Of a DNA stretch of 64,000 nt, positions 46,790 to 57,233 are shown piece by piece. A program made the position numbers and the translations under genes. Positions within the stretch are counted from its first letter, which is position 1. The number at the start of each line of letters is the position of its first letter. The stretch covers positions 3,029,922-3,093,921 of the forward strand of contig RPFO01000276.1 of the NCBI GenBank assembly GCA_009746045.1, in the 5' to 3' direction. The notes below the pieces were generated by a model. The model was not told the origin of the DNA and made no database searches. It was given only the letters and a program-made list of their open reading frames with translations. This DNA is from Mesostigma viride. Its lineage: Eukaryota; Streptophyta; Mesostigmatophyceae; Mesostigmatales; Mesostigmataceae.

Positions 46790-49700
46790 TTAGACAGCTT
46801 GCTGAGATGGGTCCATCAGAGACTGAAGAACCTTGTATTGCACTGCTGCCTTCTGCACTAGCTTGGTCAAAGCATCAGCAGGATTGTCAACCCCAGGGAT
46901 ATGCTCAATATTGGCCAAGGAGGACAACTCCTTAAGAAGGAGATAATCCAAGTCCCTACTTCTGGCCATCTGCCTGTGCACAAACTGCACCATCCCCATG
47001 GAGTCTGTTTTTAGAAGAGTGGTAACCTGAAGTGGCCAAGGAGTGTTAGAAGTCATCTGATGAAGCAACTCCTTCAGATAAAGGCTTGTGTGAATGCCTT
47101 CACAAATAGCCCTGCATTCTGCCACATCACTGCTGACAGCCACCCGTTTGTGCAGGCGACTAAACCAGCTCACCAAACTCCCCAGGCCTTCCTGTCTGAG
47201 CACAAAGAGCCCTGCAGCCCTGCCCCTGACCTTGGAGACCTGCCTGCTGTCCATTGAGCTATCCACATACAGCTCCATGCAAATGGGTTGTGATAAATCC
47301 ACTGCAGACAACAGAATGCCAGATGAAGCCCTGACCTGATCAGCCACCTTGGCAGACCCTAGCTCCACCAGCATGTCATCAGGCAACCTGGCTATGACCA
47401 TAAGGTCTGGCCTGGAAATGCCTGCCACCCAAGCAACCATGCCCCTCACCATGGGACACAGTGCCTGTGTGATGGTTGGAGGAAGCTTGCTAATGAGGGT
47501 CTCTTGATAATCATTGCCCCCCACCAGCAGCATACGCCACTCCCCCCCTTCTTCACCAGTGTGGCCTCCATGCCCACAAACAGCAGAGGCTCATTCTCCA
47601 CCTGCCATTGCTCCCTACCCAGAGGAAACTTGGACTTAATGATGGAGATCAGCTCCTTAAGCCACGACGTGGGAGCTATCAGATGTAGGTCATCCCCGTG
47701 CAGCGAAGCATACACTGGCAGGCCTTCCCATTGCCCCAGAAACAGACAGGGGTCTACAGGAGAGACCTTCAAGTTGCAATGCTCCTTCAGGAAACGGTTG
47801 AGAGTCTCCCTCCAGATTATTGGACTTGACCTCAGGCCCTCCAGGCCCTTGAGGATTTTAAGGAACTCCGTGTGGATGTCCCTTTTCCATACAGCAGGCA
47901 CCCTAACATAGAAAGGCGTCTTGCCCTCCCACTTTTCCTGTGCCACATCTGCATCCCCTCCAGAAATGCCCTCTTGAAGTCTACCACCACTGAGCCATAG
48001 TCCAAGCCCTTGTTGAGAAGGCCTAGAAATACACACAGCAGCAGCCTCCAAGTATCATGCAGCATGCCAGGGGTATACAACTCCTCAGCAGTGCACTCAC
48101 CAGTACCCTTGAACTCATTCAGCACTGGCCTGACATGTGGTACCTTGACCCCGTCCACCTCCTTCATCTTGATGACAAACTTGAGCTTGAGTAGACGTCG
48201 TGCAGGAGGCAGGTCATTGACAGGTTCCACGCATTTCTTGGAGATCCAGTCCTCCCCAGATTTAATCAGACCCAGTGTGACCTGGGGACACATAATGGGA
48301 GAGGACATGAGCTTCACCAGGCCTTGGTAGTTGATAGGGCTGTGTCCAGCAAGTGAGTGAGGACCAATGCCCAAACTGCTTGGATGACTAGCAGCTGGCA
48401 GTATGAGGTCATCAACCAAGGGCTCCTGCCCCTGGCACACTTGCACACGCTTAACCGACCTGGTTACTGCACGTGATAGGTGAGTGGTCCTGAAATTAAT
48501 CAGTGGGACCTGACCAGCCCCTTCCTTAGTCAGGAGAGAGGACGTGATCACTACCCCATCCTGGCATAGGAAATTCTGCCCCAGAAGAGCAGGTCCTTGA
48601 TAGCCCTCCAAGACACAAAAAGCAGTGTCCTGTCCAAGGATAGGAATGAATACCTCACCCAGTACCTTCACGTGTACCCCGCCACTGAAGTCAGACACAA
48701 ACTGATAGCTGGGTTCAGACATGCTGTACCCTGCTGCAGCCCTGGTCCCAATGATGGAGACCTGAGAATTAGTGTCTACCTCTAAGGCAGTGTCCAGCCC
48801 CAGATTGCCATGCCACCTGAGCTTGGCTACCTTGGGCTGCTTCTTGGCCCTTTGTAGAGCCCCAATCAATCCAGCCAAACTTGTCCCCCTGGGCTTGGTT
48901 AGTGCCTTGGGCTTGACAGTTGACTCCCCAGCTGTTGACCTTGCAGCCTGTTCAACAAGTACCTCTGCAACCTGGCCAGGGCTGACAGATTCCCCTGCAA
49001 CAGATGTGGTCGTTGCGTCAGTGATGTCACCTGGGACCTGAAAATCCTGCAGATCCTGTGAGCCTTGTGCCTGACTGCCCTCATTCATCAGGTTAGGCTT
49101 GACATATGACCAACTCAGCCGGTGCACATGCTTTGGTTCGTCCTCCATGCTGACCAAGCATGCGTGGCTAGCTTCATCAACCTGGGTAACCACCCCAGGA
49201 CTCCAGCTACCACGTTTGCCATAAAGGCTAGGTTCCTTCCAAGCTAGGACCTTCTGACCCACTTGTGGCTCCAGCATCTTCCAACCCCGGTCCTTCTCCC
49301 TCAGCTTGGCAAAGGTGACATGTGCAGCATGTTTCCAGCCCTCCAGCACATGTGGTGGGCACAGGCCATGATATAGACCCATTGGGCTGACAGCAACTCC
49401 ATCATAGTAGAAGTTAACCCTGCTGTTCAGCTGCTGCTCCACGTTCCTCAGCCATGCACTCCTGACAAGTGCAGGTGCAGACAAGGGTACCCAGTCTTCA
49501 GAGATGATCAATTTCTTGACCTCCTGGATTGCCCTCTCGATAGCACCCTGCTGCCCATGAGCCTCCCTAGGTGTAACCAGCAACTCAGGAAGGGTAGGAT
49601 CACCCTTGAGATGCTGAAACTGCATGTCCACCTGGATCCTTGTGGTAGGAAACTTGGCTCTTACATTCTGCAGGGCAGCCAGCAAGTACCTGTTCTTCAT

Positions 49701-50273
49701 AGAAGGTAAATGCTCCAGCACCTTGTATTTCGTGTACCTGTCCACGCACACCAACAGTTGCATGCCCCTGATGTGTTGGATATCACACTGCAGATCACCA
49801 ATGCTCTGAGGTAGAGCTTTGGCATGTGATTTCCTGGGCTTGTTGGAGGACAACTGGCACTTACACCGTGAGGCAGCTTGCTGACACGCCTTAAGAAGGG
49901 GTGCCCTGCCCATACGGAAGGCAAAGTTGTTTGACAGAGAAGTGGCATGCCCAAACATGTTGTGGATTCGGGCACCCAACTCCTGGTACACAGAGGAAGC
50001 AGTCCCTGGCACAGTCAGGACTGTGCTGTCAGGTTGTCCAGCATCACCATGCTGACTTCCATCCTGTTCTGACTCAGAGCCTGAGTCACCCTGCTCATGC
50101 CCAACACCTGGACCGCCAGCAGGGACCACATGCATACCACCAGAGGCCTTCACACCCCTCTGTGGTTGTACATTGGTTTCTCTCAAAATGAGAGGTCCAC
50201 CCTCGTGCCCAGCACGAGGATGCATGGGGTCAGACATTCTTACAGCTGCATCAGCTGTCAAGGACGTCTTCAT
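46790..50273 (-). pseudogene. pol of element 2, two frame breaks
   Basis: From about 50273 (MKTSLTADAAVRMSDP) the order is: integrase (HNMFGHATS, CKCQ; then CDIQHIRG, QVDMQFQH, GAIERAIQEVK), a barrel-like region (VTQVDEASHACLVSMEDE), protease-like (LEVDTNSQVSII, ALLGQNFL), and reverse transcriptase (VVDFKRAFLEG). Near 47955 the frame shifts and continues SLHGDDLHLIAP. Near 47530 it shifts again, and RNase H follows (LYVDSSMDSRQVS, NPADALTKL) to the stop at 46790. All catalytic words survive, so decay is recent or the breaks are sequence errors. Confidence 0.85.
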
Positions 50274-50414
50274 AGGAACCTGTACCTCTCCAGGTGACCT
50301 GGGGCCACACTGAACCTGGAGATCACCCTCTTGTTGCCCAGATATAAAATCTGCATTGGAGCACCTGGCCTCCCCCTTGGGTGAATTAAGGTGTGTAGGG
50401 GTTGCCTCAGACAG

Positions 50415-51528
50415 TCACTGCTCCTTGTTGTCTTCTTGCTGACTGCCCTTTGAAGGCTGGCCTGCCTGGGACTTGTTGTTGTTCTTCTTGTTGTTGTTGT
50501 TGTTATTCTTGTTGCTGCCCTGGCCCTGGGACTTCTTGAAGCTGGGACACTCCTTCTTGATGTGCCCCCACCCCTTGCACAGGTAGCATTGTATCTTGGA
50601 CTTGCCCTGGCCACTGCCCCCGTTGTCAGACGCGTTGCCCTGCTTGGGCTGACCACCCACCCGCCTGAACACCGACTTGGAGTGTGACCTCCTGTCAGAA
50701 TCAGGTGAATGATCTCCCTTGCGCTTGTTATGGTTGCCCCTACGCCCTCCTTGGCTTCGGTCAGCCTCAGACGTCTTGGAGCCACCCTGGGTACGCCCAC
50801 CTGCCTGGGTAGCCTTCACTGCTGGCACTCCACCCTCAAACAGCTCCTCTGCCTCGAGTGCTTGTTTGATTATGACCTTGTAGGCCTTCAGGGTGAGTGT
50901 GGGGCACACATGACTTTAAGGAGCCACGTGTCGCCTTATCCAGCCCAGAAACCTTGAGCCAGTTGGTTAGGGCTATGTTATCAGCGACATTAAAGCCGTG
51001 AGCCCTGCCCTCCTCAACCATCTTACAATAGTTGAGAAAGTTCTGGATCAGGTCCCCCTTGACCTCCCACCCTTGATACTTGTCCTGCCAATGGATGCCG
51101 ACCTTCTTTCGCTGGTCTTCCAGCAGCTCCTTCAGCTCAGCCACGTACAGTGCCCAGGCCTTATTGGCCTTTTTGCACTCCCTGGTTAGGTCCTTAATCT
51201 GGTCAGTACACTTGCCAAAAGTGCTACTGCCTATCCAGATTTGATAGTAATTTGTACCACCGTACAAGCTAGGGAACCCTTCCAATCCCTCCACAAACTC
51301 TTCAGCCTGCTTAGGCTTGGAGTCTGAGGTTACAGGCTGCAGCTGATTGACAATTAAAAGACCCTGTGTGGTAAGATCAAAGCCATGAACAGCTTGTGCA
51401 TTATTATTATTGTGAGGAAGGTTGGTAATCTCTCCGGTAAGCCCCACGTCATCTACGTGAGCGGTTCCACTACCAGCACCCCCATTATTCCCACTGGCTG
51501 GACCCTTGCTACGGCGTCCCTCAGCCAT
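50415..51528 (-). pseudogene. gag of element 2 (CCHC nucleocapsid), one frame break
   Basis: Starts MAEGRRSKGPASGNN at ATG 51528. The capsid-like helical region has ELKELLEDQRKKVGIHWQDK and NFLNYCKMVEEGRAHGF. The frame changes near 50905. The second half is Gly/Lys-rich with the knuckle CYLCKGWGHIKKEC, followed by a poly-Asn stretch encoded by GTT repeats. It ends at 50415. A separate pol frame starts 142 bases later. Confidence 0.75.
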
Positions 51529-51691
51529 CCTGCACTACCAGCTATTCAAAGAACACCTTAGCAAAGCAGCAGAAAATATGTACAAAATTGTCGCCACTGC
51601 CGCCTGCGCCGGTGTCGCTGCCGCCCCGCGAATTGCCGCTGAAAATTCGACAAAAAAATGTCGACGAGTACTGCAAAGAAAATTAGGCCGA

Positions 51692-52398
51692 CTAGTAGTC
51701 AAGGCCCCTGAAGTCGCAGTACGTGTATACGAACTCACGATCCTCCATATCCAGCTCCGGACCTGCACCGGTATGAATTAAAACCGGTGTGCTCCCCGCC
51801 GCGTAAGTTGCGACGCGCCGACGCGCGACGAGGCGCAGAGGATGTGTAAAGATCGTCAATAATTCCCACCCCGCGGGAATCCACTCTCGCACAGAGGCGA
51901 GAAATGCCACCAGGTTAATTAAAACCTGGCGCTCGCGACTGCGTACGCCGCGAGTGAGCAGCGATAACAGCGCGAGATCCTGAAACAAATTTGTCGACAC
52001 CGCCGGCGCGCCCCCCGTGCGTAGCGATGCCCAGTTTTGCAGGTTTCTCTGGTAACCGGTGAGTGAAGAGAGGACGTTGTCCAACTCCTCAATGGCAGTC
52101 GTGACTTCGGTCACCGACCGCAAACCTCCCCGCACCTGGACCGTAAATGTCGATAAAATGTTTCGAATCTGGTCCAACAGTGCGGATTGCCGGCACCAGT
52201 GCTGGCAAATCGGGGTCCTCGGGGTTATCCCCGAGCAATGCGTGAGCTGCACGCTGCTGACGATGAAGCTCGTCGAGCGAGACGTACTTCGTCGAGCAAT
52301 TGCTGCCACGACGGCACAGTCGGTCTTGACGAAGAACCAGCCGGCGGAGCGGCTATTTCCTCATCGTCCGGAATCCGAAATTCTTCAGAATTTGGCAT
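51692..52398 (-). pseudogene. Extra ORF of element 2, upstream of gag, decayed
   Basis: From ATG 52398 (MPNSEEFRIPDDEEI) through at least two frame changes to the stop at 51692. The last part is a long open segment (LLDQIRNILSTFTVQVRGGL, VTTAIEELDNVLSSLTGYQ, ERQVLINLVAFLASVREW) predicted to be helical. The position matches the extra ORF of element 1. There is no known domain. Confidence 0.5.
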
Positions 52399-52422
52399 CT
52401 TTTTGACAGAGCGTGTAATACG

Positions 52423-53036
52423 AGTTGTGAGGTGAGAATGCCACGAATTCCGCCATGGTTCTTGCAGGAAGTTGCCTTTATTAATAACAAGGAAACACAG
52501 ACGTAAGTCACGTCACTTCCAAGACTGCACGCAGCACAGACGACAGGGTCGCAGTGCCAAGAGAACGTGCACGCAAGAACTAGCGTCCCGGTGTGACCAA
52601 GTCACTCATATAGTTGTAGGGACGCGTCCAAGTATTCAGCTGCACTGTCACAGCTGAACTGTCAATCAATTGACTACACAGACTCTGGCACGCCTTTGGC
52701 GCGCAGATCTATCAATTGTCCATACGGCTAGTCCTGTGGACCTATCCGTACACTAGTCAGCATCAATTGTCTCATAGGTCCTGGCGCGCTACAGCACGCC
52801 TACCTATCAATTGACTATCAAGTCCTGTACAAGTCCTGTCAACGTCCTGCGGACTATCAAAGTGACACTTGTACATCCTGTGTCCGTACGCGCCCACAGT
52901 GGCGCGCCGGGTACTGTCGGCACAGCCTAGGAAACGTCATAACTTTTACGTTCCTTAACCAAATGAGGCGTTCAAGGTGCCGCTGGAAAGAGCGTAACAA
53001 TCTCTATCCATCTAACGTAAATCCTTTACGTTAACT
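52423..53036 (-). repeat. 5' LTR of element 2
   Basis: 614 bp, partner of 45227-45839. GTATG follows at 53037-53041. Confidence 0.9.
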
Positions 53037-53324
53037 GTATGTGGCTAGGCTATAGCTGGTGTACACATGGCATCTCAGCAGAGAGTATAACTCCCTGCAT
53101 AGGCATAGCATGGCTAAACTCTTATAATGCATCATCAATGGGAGGTCCCATTGTAGTAGGCAGGGCGTCACTGGCTAAATACTGAAAGCATCATCCATGG
53201 GGGCCGATTATGGGCGCACATGCGCGTGGGCCACATGCAAAGGCTACTAAGCCTGACTAATCTACACTACTGGTATATATTCCCTAGTCTGAGGTGGCAG
53301 GAGGGGCCTTCCAGGGCTTGTGGT

Positions 53325-54527
53325 CAACGTGGATGACCGCCCCCCTCCAGTATACCGGCTTCCCCCCTGCGCGCTGCCGGAGCTGAAGGTAGGTCGGCCA
53401 TGCATAGCTCGCGTCGCCGCTGTTGCTAGTGGGCCAGGGTCAAGTCGTCGTCCAGCGTGAAGCGAGTCTCCGAGAGCTTCTTGCGGCATTTAAGGAACGC
53501 CATCCATGCAGCTTGTCCGCCATGTACTTAAAGGTGAGGAGCACAGGTGCCGGGCCAGCCTTACCCCGCGCGCGGGGAAGGCGGACAGCCGACATCTGCA
53601 GCTCACCAGTGAGTTGCATGGGGGCAAGAATGGCGCGCTTAAATGCCTCAAGGAGGCTCGTGGAGGTCTCACCTGCCGGCTGGTCGAGGTGCTTGACGAT
53701 GACATTGTGGCTGCGCTTGTCGAGCTCGGCCGCCTCGCGCGAAGGTCGATCGGGCTTGTTGCTTGAGTTGTGCCGCGATGGTGGATGTGGTGGACTCAGG
53801 TGGTATGTCCGCCCAGGTGCCGGAGGGAGCATCATGCACCGGCCGGGCCAGCAGGTGCCGGCTGGGCAGCGATGTCCTTCACCGCCTGGGCGGTGAGGCC
53901 GGCGGTGTCATGCAAGCACTCAAGGGCGGTGGCGGTGGCTTGAAGGCGTTGGTCGAGGTCGAGGAGCTGGGCTGTGATGTCGGCAGTGGAGGCGGAAATG
54001 GCAGTGGAGGTGGAGGCGGCGGCGGTGGAAATGTGAGGAAGTTCAGTAGCCAGCGTGCCACCCATTGCTGCTACGTCGGCAGCAAGGGGGGTCACGTGCT
54101 GCTGAAAGGCTTCCGCGAGGATGGAACGAAGTGCGGGGGCGGAGATGGATGGAGCCCAGATCTCGCCGTCGGAGCGCTGGAGAAGGGAGTTGAGGATGGC
54201 GTGCTGGAGTTCGGGGCGCCGGGTGCACCCGGGCAGCAGGGTGAGGTGGAGCCAGCGGCGGCCGTCCGGGAGGAGGAGGCGATTGTTGTCGTGGAGATGG
54301 AGGCACAGGTCGTAAAGCGAAGCGTAGTCCCCGAAGAAGATGCATCGCATAGCATCGGTCGGAGACGGGTTGGCCCAGTCGTAATCATCGACCATGAAAG
54401 GCCGGGGCCGAAAGCTCGGTTCTGAGGGGCGTGAAGACCCTCCTGTTTTGTTGGCTGAGCGGGTGGGCTTGGGGTCAGGCGATGCAGATGGCGAGGCTTT
54501 AAGCCCGGGACGTTGCTGGACGACCAC
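53325..54527 (-). pseudogene. LINE-B ORF1 protein, broken
   Basis: The first part (from 54527; RSANKTGGSSRPSEPSF, MVDDYDWANPSPTDAMRCIF, LHDNNRLLLPDGRRWLHL, coiled-coil-like TAQLLDLDQRLQATATALE) stops at 53832. The second part in other frames includes GETSTSLLEAFKRAILAPMQ and VLLTFKYMADKLHGWRSLNA, ending before 53325. ORF1 proteins of LINEs bind RNA and chaperone reverse transcription. No reverse transcriptase follows; the sequence passes straight to the 3' region shared with 20330-20850. Confidence 0.6.
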
Positions 54528-54920
54528 CAGTGCACGACTAGTGTCACCGGTGCCTGCCGGACCTGATGGCGAAGCTGCAGCCTGAGCTGCAGACGTATTT
54601 TCATTCCGAGCGCAGCCGCCAGGCTGCCGGTTGCGTCGAGGCGCGTTTGTTTGCCATATATTGCGTAATAGCTTCGGAAAATTATATCAGCATGTGCGTC
54701 TTAGAAAGAAGAAGCGAGTGTGATATTCACGGCTAAATTCAGTGCTCAAACGTAAAAGTTATGAGCTCCGCCATCAGCCATGGCTACCTCGTGGCTTTTG
54801 GCTCGTGGCTCGTGCACGAGGCGGTGTCATGCCTTTGCGCATGACTTTCCTTCCGTGGCATGCCTTTGCGCATGACCGGCACGCAAGTACTAATGAGATT
54901 AGCATAGTACTCCAAGGCAT

Positions 54921-55483
54921 GCCTTTGTGCATGACACGCGAGTACTTTTTTACTTACTGACTTACTTAGATATGTTCCAATTTAATTCAATTTAATGGAT
55001 GATGGGGTTCCCAGATCCCTGTTTTGAACTTATATAAAATTCACACATGTTATGTGCTTCAAGAGTGTTGCAAGAATACGCGCATTTTGCCGTACGTGTA
55101 AGTAAAATTATAATTTAATACTTGCATGTCATGTGCATCCACACATGTCGTGTCTCACTTGATGTTGCATGGGGAGTGCTCACTTGACAATGATTAATTA
55201 GTCAACGGCATGCATGCACGGTGTGACACGCTATGGATGCCGAGAATGCTCATAACTTTTGATTCCGGGCATGAAATTTGGTCGGGTAAATTGCTACAGA
55301 CTCGCTTTTTGATGACGAACACGCTGATCTAATTTTTGGCAGCCATCGCCCAGGATTTCGAAAGTTATCGCCGGCGGCCTGCCCAGCAGATATCGCTATT
55401 TTTCTGCACGTCATGGCGGCACCACGCACGTGAGCCGTTCGCCTGCGCCCCCTGCCATCGTCTAGGTGCTATTAAACGTAGCC
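54921..55483. other. Region between two LINEs, probable LINE-A 5' leader
   Basis: GGCATGCCTTTGCGCATGAC-like words occur just before it (54825-54940), and an AATTTAATTC run lies near 54977-54995. The part from about 55200 may be the 5' untranslated region of LINE-A. No gene seen. Confidence 0.4.
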
Positions 55484-57159
55484 ATGGAGGCCCCCGCATC
55501 GTCTTCAGTTCTTGCTGACGAGTCTATCGATGACAAACTTGCTGCAAACAAAATCGCCAGCGAAAATGCCGCCGCCAAGAAAGCCGCTAACAAGCGCACC
55601 AAGACTTCGGCAGCGACTTCGGAAGCAACTCCGATAGCGGTTGAAACCTCCTTGCCGGACTCCATTTCTTCCTCATTCTACATGCCAGGCGCACGTTTGA
55701 GCCTGGACGACATCGCTGCCTTCCTCGGCTTCAGCGACGCCGAGGTGCGACGCGTGCTGCAGCTCCGCTACGAACACAACGCCGAGATTCGCCACCCTCG
55801 CACCGGCCAGGTTATGGCCGCTCCTTCGGATACCATTCGGGATTTAGGGGAGCCCAAGGATTACCGTCTTGCATGTCTTATTTCGTGCTGCTCTGAACTG
55901 GTCGAGCTGCCGGCGACACCCATCGCCAGGCCAGCCCCCGCGACCGATCTTACCGTGCCGCTGCAGGACCTCGCACAGTCTTTTACGACCGTGCAGGGCG
56001 ACATTAAGGTCCTGAAGGAGACGATGCTGGAGCTGAAGAAAGCCATGGCAGCCCCTGGCCGGGCCCACTTCAAATGTTCCGAAAAGTGTGACACTTTTGG
56101 TCGTTTTTTTGACTTTTTCGACGATCGTCACTCTGCAGAGTGATTCGTCGTGCGAAATCGTGCGAAATTGTGCGAAATTTGCTGAAATCGTGTGAAATTT
56201 GCTGAAATCGTGCGAATTTGTGCGAAATTTGCTGAAATTGTGCGAAATTTCATGTGAAAAATGTCGACGGTAAAAAATTTTGATGTGCACAACGTGTGTG
56301 AATTCATGCGAAATTTTGTCAAACGTCACTCCCCAAAACGACCCTTGGTTGAAATCCATGCGAAATTGTGCGAAATCATGCAAAATTGTGCGAAATCGTG
56401 CGAAATCGTGCGAAAATGTGTGAAAATTTTGCGAAAATCACGCGAAAATCACGCGAACTCGTGCGAAATTTTTTTTTTTTTTTGCAAAAAACGACCAAAA
56501 GTGTCACACACTTGGCTTGGACGGCGGAACATTTGAAGTGGGCCCGGCCCCCTGCCAAAACTACCACGTTTGCCGATGTCACCGGCAAGCAGCTGACCAC
56601 CATCGTTCAGCAGGCGGCCAAGTCTGCAGCTACCGCTGCGGTCACCCAGAATGCAGTGCAGCAACGCCAACGCAATATGGTAATCAAAGGATTCCCGAAA
56701 GGCACGGCAGCACAGGAGACAGCACACTCACTTGCCGAGGAGCTGCGCGGCCCAGCGTTTCTGGGGAAGCTGCAGCTCCAGAACCGTGTTGCCATTGAAC
56801 GTGCCATTCGGCTGCCAGGCCCTCTGGGCCTGGTCGTCGTCACCATGGCCTCCATGCACGACAAACGTCTCGTTCTGGGAGCACGTCGACTGCTCCAGCG
56901 TGGTGAGTTCAGCCTCGACGAAGACTACACGCCGGCCCAACTGAAGGCGAGGAGCGCGGTGTGGAACAGCTCCTTCGTCCAGGCAGCCAAGGAGCACGAG
57001 ACCCCGGGTAAGCGCATTAAGCTGCGTCTGCTTCAGGATGGCTCCTTCGCAGCATTCCTTGGTGGGCAGAGGCTTACAGGTGTTCCGATTAACACCCCCG
57101 GAGCGGAGTCTCGTCAGGTGTCTAGCCAGAAGGGTGCTGCCTCTGTTGGTAGACAGTAG
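55484..57159 (+). pseudogene. LINE-A ORF1, split by the 493-bp TIR element
   Basis: ATG 55484 opens MEAPASSSVLADESIDD. The frame includes FYMPGARLSLDDIAAFLGF and a coiled-coil-like stretch (VQGDIKVLKETMLELKKAM) before the insert at 56057. After the insert it resumes TTTFADVTGKQLTTIVQQ, NMVIKGFPKGTAAQET, LLQRGEFSLDEDYTPAQLK, ending at 57159. Coiled coil followed by an RNA-binding C-terminal part is typical of LINE ORF1. Reading into the insert gives a stop at 56143, so ORF1 is disrupted. Confidence 0.8.
56057..56549 (-). mobile_element. 493-bp TIR transposon, copy 2 (in host LINE-A)
   Basis: Exactly the length of the copy at 15021-15513 but in opposite orientation, with the same 25-bp ends (GGCCGGGCCCACTTC...) and the same interior. 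Translated frames of the two copies are identical over at least 90 codons. The target duplication is CCCT (56053-56056 and 56550-56553), different from AGCA in copy 1, so the two insertions are independent. Confidence 0.95.
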
Positions 57160-57233
57160 GTAGACAACCTTCCTCGTCGGCTCGCGGCTAACAGGCTTCG
57201 GGGACAGCCTCTAAACAGTCCCGTTCCACTACC

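Larger units (their letters stand above)
45227..53036 (-). mobile_element. Complete Ty1/copia-related LTR retrotransposon 2
   Basis: 7810 bp on the minus strand with LTRs of 613 and 614 bp and the 5-bp duplication GTATG (45222-45226 and 53037-53041). Order: LTR, extra ORF, gag with CCHC, pol with integrase, protease-like, reverse transcriptase and RNase H, 3' region, polypurine tract, LTR. LTR ends AGTT...AACT, as in element 1. The proteins are clearly homologous to element 1 but diverged throughout, so it is a sister family. Several frame breaks make the copy defective as written. Confidence 0.92.
44949..54889 (-). mobile_element. LINE-B copy (ORF1 only), interrupted by LTR element 2
   Basis: The LINE reads on the minus strand from about 54889 to its AT-rich tail at 44949 (TTAATTAATTAA, CTCCGTTGGGA, ATATGTAG). 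A 31-bp direct repeat, CTAATGAGATTAGCA.AGTAC onward, lies at 44918-44948 and 54890-54920 with two mismatches, as expected for LINE target duplications. Without element 2 the LINE is about 2.1 kb, with ORF1 followed directly by the 3' region and no reverse transcriptase. Confidence 0.7.
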
